A stretch of 38,881 nucleotides of DNA from an uncultured Solobacterium sp. (GTDB lineage: Bacteria; Bacillota_I; Bacilli_A; Erysipelotrichales; Erysipelotrichaceae): the NCBI GenBank assembly GCA_946415785.1, contig CAMKTV010000001.1, positions 1 to 38,881 on the forward strand. The letters run 5' to 3'. The notes beneath the pieces are model-generated. The model made no database searches. It was given only the letters and a program-made list of their open reading frames with translations, and was not told where the DNA came from. The position numbers and the translations under genes are program-made. This document shows, in pieces, positions 33,049-38,881 of this stretch. Within the stretch, counting starts at the first letter, position 1. Each line of letters begins with the position of its first letter.

Positions 33049-35019
33049 ATGGATCCTAATAGAAAAAATAAACGTCCAAGTATAAGTGGTTTTATTCCTT
33101 ATTTGATAGTCGCTATCTTTCTAGGTCTTTTATTCTTTACTAGTCCTAGTTCATTAACTAGTTCTAGTGAAATAGATTATGTAAAACTTAACGAATTATT
33201 ACAATCAAATAAGCAGATTAAAAGCGCTAAAGTATCAGTCGATACTAATGTCATTACTGTCTCTGGCGTTTATATGGATGGAAGTAAGGAAGTTGGTTTC
33301 TCTACTTTAATTCCTAAAACTGAAGCGACAGTTGATGAATTATTAGAAAAATTAGAAACAAAAGCTCAAGAGATAGAAGTGGTAGATGCCAATGCATCAA
33401 ATATTTGGGTTAGCTTATTAACTTCAATTGTGCCTATTCTATTGTTTGGTGTTTTAGGTATTGTCATTATTAATCGAATGGCTGCTTCTAGCGGCAATCG
33501 TCAGGCCTTTGATTTTTCACGTTCACGTGCTAGAAAAGAAGAAAATGTTAAAGTTCGTTTTAGTGATGTAGCAGGATGCGATGAAGAAAAAGAAGAGATG
33601 GCTGAAATTATTGAATATTTAAAGACACCTAAAAAATTCGCGGCCTTAGGTGCTAGAATTCCAAAAGGAATCTTGATGGTAGGTTCTCCTGGTACTGGTA
33701 AAACTTTATTGGCTAAAGCTGTTGCAGGTGAAGCAGATGTTCCGTTCTTCTCAATATCTGGTTCAGATTTCGTAGAAATGTTTGTCGGTGTTGGTGCCAG
33801 CAGAGTTAGAGATATGTTCAAAAACGCCAAGGCTAGTGCTCCTTGTATGATATTTATCGATGAAATTGATGCGGTAGGTAGACAAAGAGGCGCTGGTATG
33901 GGTGGTGGCCATGATGAAAGAGAACAAACTCTTAACCAATTATTAGTTGAGATGGATGGTATGTCTGATAATTCAGGCGTCGTAGTCATTGCCGCAACAA
34001 ATAGACCAGATGTTTTAGATCCTGCGTTATTAAGACCAGGAAGATTTGATAGACAGATAACTGTTTCTTTACCAGATTTAAAAGGAAGAGAAGCAATCTT
34101 AAAAGTTCATGCGCGTAATAAGAAATTAGCTGAAGGTGTAGACTTAGAAGCCCTAGCTAGAAGAACACCTGGCTTCTCTGGTGCAGATCTTGAAAACGTC
34201 TTAAATGAAGCTGCTATCTTAACAGTCAGAGAAAATAAACAAGAGATTGACTTAGCACAAATTGATGAAGCAATTGACAGAGTTATGATGGGCCCTGCTA
34301 AAAAGAGTAGAACTTATGATGAACATACAAAGAAATTAGTTGCCTATCATGAAGCAGGACACGCTATTGTCGGACTTAATTTAAAAGATGGTGCTATCGT
34401 TCAAAAAGTTACTATCATTCCAAGAGGCAATGCGGGAGGCTATAATCTGATAACTCCACGTAAAGAAAAGATTCTAAATACTCGTAAGGAATTATACGAT
34501 ACAATCACATCTTATATGGGTGGTAGAGCTGCAGAAGAAATCTTCTTCGATGATATTTCTACAGGTGCTAGTGGCGATATCCAACAAGCTACAAGAATTG
34601 CCAAAGACATGGTTACAACTTATGGTATGTCAGAACTTGGACCTATCCAATATGATTCAGGAAATGGCACAGTGTTCCTTGGAAGAGACTATAATTCACC
34701 AGCTAACGCAAGTAGTCAAGTAGCCTATGAAATTGATACTGAAGTTAGAAAGATTATTGATCATTGTCATAGCGAAGCAATTAAGATTATTAAAGCTAAT
34801 AAAGAAGATTTAATAAAGATAGCTAATGCCTTAATCGCTAATGAAACATTAACGGCAGAAGAAATAAATGACATCTTAGATGATAAATTAGAAGTTGTTG
34901 ATGGTATCTTAAAGAAGGCAGAAGTCAAAAAAGAAAAACCAAAAAAAGAAGTAAAAAAAGATTCTGTTAAAAAAACTACTTCTAAACCAAAAAAGACTAC
35001 AAAGAAAGCCAATTCATAA
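33049..35019 (+). CDS. ftsH: ATP-dependent zinc metalloprotease FtsH
   Basis: A 656-residue membrane AAA+ protease that removes misfolded and regulatory membrane proteins. Two membrane helices (about 14-32 and 120-142) enclose an outer domain; the AAA domain has Walker A GSPGTGKT (212-219), Walker B MIFIDEIDAVGRQRG and the second region of homology around PALLRPGRFDRQI; the peptidase domain has HEAGH (His434, Glu435, His438). The last 35 residues are a Lys/Thr-rich tail. AAGGAGG lies four bases before the ATG. A terminator overlaps the stop. Confidence 0.97.
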   Translation: MDPNRKNKRPSISGFIPYLIVAIFLGLLFFTSPSSLTSSSEIDYVKLNELLQSNKQIKSAKVSVDTNVITVSGVYMDGSKEVGFSTLIPKTEATVDELLEKLETKAQEIEVVDANASNIWVSLLTSIVPILLFGVLGIVIINRMAASSGNRQAFDFSRSRARKEENVKVRFSDVAGCDEEKEEMAEIIEYLKTPKKFAALGARIPKGILMVGSPGTGKTLLAKAVAGEADVPFFSISGSDFVEMFVGVGASRVRDMFKNAKASAPCMIFIDEIDAVGRQRGAGMGGGHDEREQTLNQLLVEMDGMSDNSGVVVIAATNRPDVLDPALLRPGRFDRQITVSLPDLKGREAILKVHARNKKLAEGVDLEALARRTPGFSGADLENVLNEAAILTVRENKQEIDLAQIDEAIDRVMMGPAKKSRTYDEHTKKLVAYHEAGHAIVGLNLKDGAIVQKVTIIPRGNAGGYNLITPRKEKILNTRKELYDTITSYMGGRAAEEIFFDDISTGASGDIQQATRIAKDMVTTYGMSELGPIQYDSGNGTVFLGRDYNSPANASSQVAYEIDTEVRKIIDHCHSEAIKIIKANKEDLIKIANALIANETLTAEEINDILDDKLEVVDGILKKAEVKKEKPKKEVKKDSVKKTTSKPKKTTKKANS

Positions 35020-35032
35020 GAATTGGTTTTTT
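35009..35032 (+). terminator. intrinsic terminator of ftsH
   Basis: CCAATTC (35009-35015), loop ATAA, GAATTGG (35020-35026), then six Ts. The ftsH stop codon (35017-35019) forms the loop. Confidence 0.85.
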
Positions 35033-35050
35033 AATTAAATGATAAATAAA

Positions 35051-35059
35051 TGCTAGAAT
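35051..35059 (+). promoter_or_regulatory. extended -10 promoter of hslO
   Basis: TGC followed by TAGAAT (35054-35059) is an extended -10 box just after the ftsH terminator; no good -35 is seen. The normal start point, seven bases downstream, coincides with the hslO ATG at 35066, and no Shine-Dalgarno precedes that ATG. Confidence 0.5.
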
Positions 35060-35065
35060 AGAGAC

Positions 35066-35944
35066 ATGGAAAGTAAGATTATTATTGGAACAGCATTAAA
35101 TGATCATGTGCGTTTTTATCTAGGTGATACCACAAAACTTGTTGAAGATGCCAGAAAAATACATGATTGTTATCCAACGTCACTTGCAGCCTTAGGCAGA
35201 GTTATGTCAATTACTGCCTGTATGGGCATTAGACAAAAAGAAGAAGGTGAATCAGTCACAACCACAATTAATGGTGGTGGCGCAATTGGTACAATCATGG
35301 TTAGTGCAGATAATATAGGTAATGTCAAAGGCTTTGTGGGAGATAACCATTTATATTTAAAATACAACGATTCTAATAAATTAGCTGTTGGCTTAGTTGT
35401 TGGAAAAGAAGGTTATTTAAAAGTTTTAAGAAATCTAAAATTAAAAAGTGAATATGTCTCGCAGGTTGCCTTACAAAGTGGTGAGATTGGCGATGACTTT
35501 GCCTATTATTTTTCTATTTCTGAACAGGTTCCTAGTATTGTTTCGGTTGGTGTATTAGTTGATGTTGATTATTCATGTAAGGCAGCAGGTGTCTTATTGA
35601 TTGAATTATTACCAGGACACAATGAAGAAGATATTTTATATTTAGAAGACCTTTCAAAGAAACTTGAACCAATATCTAGTGTTATTGAAAAAGAAAAAGA
35701 TTTAAAAAAATATCTTAATATATTATTTTCTGACGCAAAGATACTAGAAGAAAAAGAAGTTTGTTATAAATGTGATTGTTCCAAAGAAAGATTTATGGCT
35801 AACCTGTTAACACTTCCTAAAAAAGATTTACTGGAAGTTTTAAGTGATGAAAAGATAGAAATCAAATGTGAATTCTGTGAAAAGAATTATGTCTATGATG
35901 CGAAAGATATAGATGTGTTAATGCAATATGTTAAAGATAGGTAA
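35066..35944 (+). CDS. hslO: redox-regulated chaperone Hsp33
   Basis: A 292-residue Hsp33, a cytoplasmic holdase switched on by oxidation. Near the C-terminus CDC and CEFC give the CxC and CxxC zinc-cysteine centre that acts as the redox switch; one further Cys lies just before (CYKCDC). N-terminal blocks such as TTTINGGGAIGTIMVSAD and GEIGDDFAYYFSISEQVPS are typical. The next gene starts inside its last codons. The start appears leaderless (see the promoter just upstream). Confidence 0.95.
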   Translation: MESKIIIGTALNDHVRFYLGDTTKLVEDARKIHDCYPTSLAALGRVMSITACMGIRQKEEGESVTTTINGGGAIGTIMVSADNIGNVKGFVGDNHLYLKYNDSNKLAVGLVVGKEGYLKVLRNLKLKSEYVSQVALQSGEIGDDFAYYFSISEQVPSIVSVGVLVDVDYSCKAAGVLLIELLPGHNEEDILYLEDLSKKLEPISSVIEKEKDLKKYLNILFSDAKILEEKEVCYKCDCSKERFMANLLTLPKKDLLEVLSDEKIEIKCEFCEKNYVYDAKDIDVLMQYVKDR

Positions 35945-36893
35945 TGTGAAGATTAAAAAACCCGTCATTGTTGCGCCACTCGCAGGCATATCTAATGATA
36001 CATATCGTAAGTTGTGTCTAGAATTTGGTGCTGGTTTAGTATGTGGAGAAATGATTTCTGATAAGGCGATTTATTATCAGAATAAAAAGACTTTAGCGAT
36101 GTTAGATTTTTCTAATCATCATCCATCAAGTCTGCAGATATTTGGCTCTGACCCCAAAACTATGGCCAATGCCGCAAGAGTAGTAAATGATGTTGATTGT
36201 GATATTTTAGATATCAATATGGGTTGTCCAGTAAATAAAGTGATAAAGACAGGTGCTGGGGCTGCTTTAATGAAAGATGAAGACTTGGCTGTAAAGATTA
36301 CTGAAGAAGTAATCAAGGTATCTAAAAAGCCCGTAACGGTTAAAATGAGACTAGGCTATGATAGTAAGCACTTAAATTATTTATCTTTGGCTAAAAAATT
36401 AGAAGCAGTTGGTGTCAGTGCTATCGCCTTACACGCAAGAAGTAGAAGTCAGATGTATGAAGGACAAGCCAATTGGGAACATATAAAAATCCTTCATGAA
36501 AATCTAAAGATTCCTGTTATAGGCAATGGCGATATTAAGACTTTAACTGATTACATCAATCATAAAGATGACTGTGATGCCATTATGATTGGTAGAGGCT
36601 TATTAGGCAATCCTTTCTTAATACAAGAAATAAATGCCTATGAAAAGAAAAAAGAATTTAAGGTTATTTCGTATCAAGAAAAATTCAAAGTCCTATTAAA
36701 ACATACTTATCAGTTAATTAAACTAAAAGGTGAAGATGTTGCGATTAAAGAAATGCGAGGCATTGGCCCTCATTATCTAAATGGCTTATATAATAGTTCA
36801 GTCTATAAGACAAAGATTGCACATATGAATTCTTATAAGGAATTAAAAGAAATCTTAAAAGAATATGAAGAATATTTAGGAGATAAACAATGA
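35928..36893 (+). CDS. dusB: tRNA-dihydrouridine synthase, DusB type
   Basis: A 321-residue flavoprotein reducing specific uridines in tRNA to dihydrouridine. IVAPLAGISNDTYRKL, the catalytic Cys100 in MGCPVNKVIKTGAGAALM, VTVKMRLGY, ALHARSRSQMYEGQANW, and IGRGLLGNPFL are all present. The protein starts LKIGNVKIKKPVIVAPLAG as the DusB group does. It overlaps hslO by 17 bases and the following lipoprotein gene by ATGA. Confidence 0.94.
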   Translation: MLKIGNVKIKKPVIVAPLAGISNDTYRKLCLEFGAGLVCGEMISDKAIYYQNKKTLAMLDFSNHHPSSLQIFGSDPKTMANAARVVNDVDCDILDINMGCPVNKVIKTGAGAALMKDEDLAVKITEEVIKVSKKPVTVKMRLGYDSKHLNYLSLAKKLEAVGVSAIALHARSRSQMYEGQANWEHIKILHENLKIPVIGNGDIKTLTDYINHKDDCDAIMIGRGLLGNPFLIQEINAYEKKKEFKVISYQEKFKVLLKHTYQLIKLKGEDVAIKEMRGIGPHYLNGLYNSSVYKTKIAHMNSYKELKEILKEYEEYLGDKQ

Positions 36894-38749
36894 AAAAGAT
36901 AATTACTTTATTATTAGCGTTATTACTGTTATTAAGTGCCTGTACAAAAGAAGTTGAACCAGGCAGAACAAAAGAAAAAATTGACAATAATAATGTAAAT
37001 CGTGTTATTGATGGTAATTCATTAAGTGGTAAAGATTATATAGATCTTTTAAAGAATTTCGTTGTGCGTTCTAAAGACAAAGATAATACTGTTGATAATG
37101 AAGAATTTGATAAATTTTTAGATCAAATATTTATAGAAACAATGGAAAGTGATTATCTAGGCATGAATTATAAAGTCATTGACTATCGTGCTTATGGAAT
37201 AGAAAAACCTGAACTTACAATTGGTGAATTAGTATATTGTGATGATCCAGATATTTCAGTCTATGTTGATCAGATGGAAAGATTACAGGGCTTTGATTAT
37301 GACTCATTATCATATCGACAACAATATGATTATGAAATTTTAGAATACAGTCTATTAGAAACTTTAGCTATGACAATGTATGAAAAATATAGCCAATTAT
37401 TTACTGGTGGCAGTGATATATTGGCAGATATTGTAACTAATTTTGATGAATTTATTTTCTATGATAAAGAAAAATTAGATGACTATATGGTCTTATTGGC
37501 TGATGTTGACCGTTATATCTATGATGCATATGACTATACAGCTTCACAAGCCGAGGATGGCTTATATTTACTTGATTATTCAATTGATTATCAGATTGAA
37601 TATATAGATAGTTACTGTTCAAAAGTAGATGACAATGTATTAATTACTTCATTTAATAAGCGTATCGCTGATTTAGATTTTTTAAGTGAAGCAGAAAAAG
37701 AAACATATATCTTAGAAAACGAAAAGATTGTCAAAGAAGAAATCATTCCTGCTTTCTTAAAAGGAAAAGAAGAATTATCACAATATTATGGTAAAGCTAC
37801 AATTGATTCTAATCGTTTAATAAATATTGATAGAGACTATGCGGAACTTGTCTATATGATTAATACTTCAAATAATGAAGGAATTGATACTATTTTTAAT
37901 AATTCATTAGAAATGTTTGATGATTATATCGCTTTATTTAATACAGCGATTATGAGTCAAAAGAATATTGACTCATATTATGAAGCATATGAAGGACTGG
38001 TTGAGCCACTTAGTAGTTCAAATGAAGAAATATTAAAATTCTTAGAAAAGAATTATAAAAAACTTTATCCCGATTTAGGCGAGATTGAATATGAAGTTTC
38101 TTATCTAGATAAGTCGAGTGCTTCTGATTCAGTTGTTGCCTATTATATGCAAGCACCTATAGATGATTTAAATCAGAATGTTATCAGAATTAATCCAAAT
38201 AAAGATGATGATTTTATTGAAAGCTATACTACGCTAGCTCATGAAGGTATTCCAGGACATCTATATGAACATGTGCATTTCTATCGCAGTAATCCTCATA
38301 ACTTCAGAACAACCCAAGGCTTTATTGGCTATACTGAAGGCTATGCTTGTTATTCACAATTAAATGCATTGAATTTTTTAGATATAACTGATGGCGCAAA
38401 AGATATAATCTTTATTCAAACATTTGGCGGTTATGTTGTATCTTCAATAATTGATATGGCAGTTAATTATTATAATTGGGATGTTGAAAAGGTCGCAGAT
38501 TTTATGAACGATGCAGGCTTTTTAGGCTCGTATGCTGAAACATTAGTCCAAGATTGTATTGATAGATATGGTATATTAGATCGTTATGGCATTGGCTATT
38601 TTAATTTCATCTCTTTAAAAGAATATGCTAAAGAAAAATTAAAAAAGAATTATAATGAAATTGAATTCAATGAAGCAATTCTTGAACATGGTGATGTGCC
38701 ATTCTGCATCCTAAAAGAAGCAATTAATGAATATATCTATGGAGAATAA
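36890..38749 (+). CDS. DUF885 family lipoprotein, probable metallopeptidase
   Basis: A 619-residue exported protein. The signal peptide ends in lipobox LSAC with Cys18 as the lipid anchor, so it works on the outer face of the membrane. The C-terminal third carries AHEGIPGHLYEHV (His451, Glu452, His457) and YTEGYACYSQL, matching the HExxPGH pattern of the DUF885 family, which looks like a zinc peptidase fold but has few characterised members. No fusion or truncation is evident. It follows dusB with an ATGA overlap and precedes the glycosyltransferase gene by one base. Confidence 0.88.
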   Translation: MKKIITLLLALLLLLSACTKEVEPGRTKEKIDNNNVNRVIDGNSLSGKDYIDLLKNFVVRSKDKDNTVDNEEFDKFLDQIFIETMESDYLGMNYKVIDYRAYGIEKPELTIGELVYCDDPDISVYVDQMERLQGFDYDSLSYRQQYDYEILEYSLLETLAMTMYEKYSQLFTGGSDILADIVTNFDEFIFYDKEKLDDYMVLLADVDRYIYDAYDYTASQAEDGLYLLDYSIDYQIEYIDSYCSKVDDNVLITSFNKRIADLDFLSEAEKETYILENEKIVKEEIIPAFLKGKEELSQYYGKATIDSNRLINIDRDYAELVYMINTSNNEGIDTIFNNSLEMFDDYIALFNTAIMSQKNIDSYYEAYEGLVEPLSSSNEEILKFLEKNYKKLYPDLGEIEYEVSYLDKSSASDSVVAYYMQAPIDDLNQNVIRINPNKDDDFIESYTTLAHEGIPGHLYEHVHFYRSNPHNFRTTQGFIGYTEGYACYSQLNALNFLDITDGAKDIIFIQTFGGYVVSSIIDMAVNYYNWDVEKVADFMNDAGFLGSYAETLVQDCIDRYGILDRYGIGYFNFISLKEYAKEKLKKNYNEIEFNEAILEHGDVPFCILKEAINEYIYGE

Positions 38750-38750
38750 A

Positions 38751-38881
38751 ATGAAAATAGGACAATTCTCAGATTCATTCTTGCCTATTGTAGATGGTGT
38801 TGGTAGAGTTGTATTTAATTATTGCAATACCTTAGGCAAAAAGGGACAAGAAGTAGTAACGATATGTCCAATGGAAAATAT
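38751..38881 (+). CDS. glycosyltransferase family 4, N-terminal part (truncated by window end)
   Basis: The first 43 residues of a gene that runs off the window. MKIGQFSDSFLPIVDGVGRVV, then a helix (NYCNTLGKKGQEV) and VTIC, is the usual opening of GT4 glycosyltransferases (first Rossmann strand, glycine-rich loop after xPxxxGV). GGAGA lies five bases before the ATG. In Bacillota such genes often make glycolipid anchors, but specificity cannot be judged from this fragment. Confidence 0.8.
   Translation, partial: MKIGQFSDSFLPIVDGVGRVVFNYCNTLGKKGQEVVTICPMEN

Noticed and set aside
33501-33989. Antisense 162-codon frame inside ftsH
   Set aside because: ftsH is fully conserved on the other strand, and the antisense frame has no start signal or recognisable motif.
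1-38881. Mollicute-type code with TGA as Trp
   Set aside because: TGA ends several genes at conserved C-termini (gdpP, the HAD gene, dusB), and Trp is encoded by TGG.

Overview
The window is 38.9 kb of AT-rich, gene-dense DNA from a low-GC Gram-positive bacterium. Several blocks keep a Bacillota-type order: rpsF-ssb-rpsR-DUF2232-gdpP-rplI-dnaB, htrA-like-rlmH, prfA-prmC and tilS-hpt-ftsH-hslO-dus. The low GC, small intergenic gaps, conserved -10 but weak -35 boxes, and an isolated Rpn/PD-(D/E)XK gene suggest an Erysipelotrichia-like gut lineage; this placement is inference. TGA is used as a stop codon (for example at the ATGA overlap of gdpP and rplI), so the code is standard and not that of Mollicutes. 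I see no rRNA, tRNA, CRISPR array, prophage or insertion sequence.

Layout. 1-6.1 kb (+): the end of an alpha/beta hydrolase, a membrane-anchored MurF-like ligase, a D-Ala-D-Ala ligase with an enlarged loop, deoD, an unlisted 28-aa membrane peptide, a VanY-type lipoprotein carboxypeptidase, and a lipoprotein of unknown function. 6.1-7.5 kb: a noncoding stretch with decayed repeats, a convergent Rpn-family nuclease gene, and the leader of the ribosomal operon. 7.5-16.2 kb (+): the rpsF to dnaB replication/ribosome block, then an envelope group (M23 peptidase with LysM and G5 domains, HtrA-like protease) and rlmH. 16.2-23.0 kb (+): ptsH under a promoter covered by a perfect cre match, a phosphoglucomutase, a TrmR-like methyltransferase, two unrecognised acidic proteins (one with 36-aa repeats, one a membrane protein with an SH3-like end), a HAD phosphatase and murA. 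23.0-24.2 kb (-): a membrane metallophosphoesterase. 24.2-27.5 kb (+): rpmE behind a probable L31 leader, prfA-prmC, and degV. 27.5-30.1 kb (-): a three-gene membrane operon (TVP38/DedA-like, MscS, an unknown single-pass protein). 30.2-38.9 kb (+): ychF, tilS, hpt, ftsH, hslO, dus, a DUF885 lipoprotein and the start of a glycosyltransferase.

The main themes are cell-wall precursor synthesis and trimming (MurF-like, Ddl, VanY, M23, MurA), translation (five ribosomal or release-factor genes plus modification enzymes) and envelope sensing or quality control (GdpP, MscS, HtrA-like, FtsH, Hsp33). Genes are packed with 1-17 nt overlaps, and many intrinsic terminators overlap the stop codon of the gene they end. 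Points most worth follow-up: the MurF-like/Ddl/VanY cluster, the acidic-repeat plus SH3 membrane protein pair, the cre-covered ptsH promoter, possible leaderless starts at ddl and hslO, and a terminator-like hairpin inside the first codons of the TrmR-like gene.
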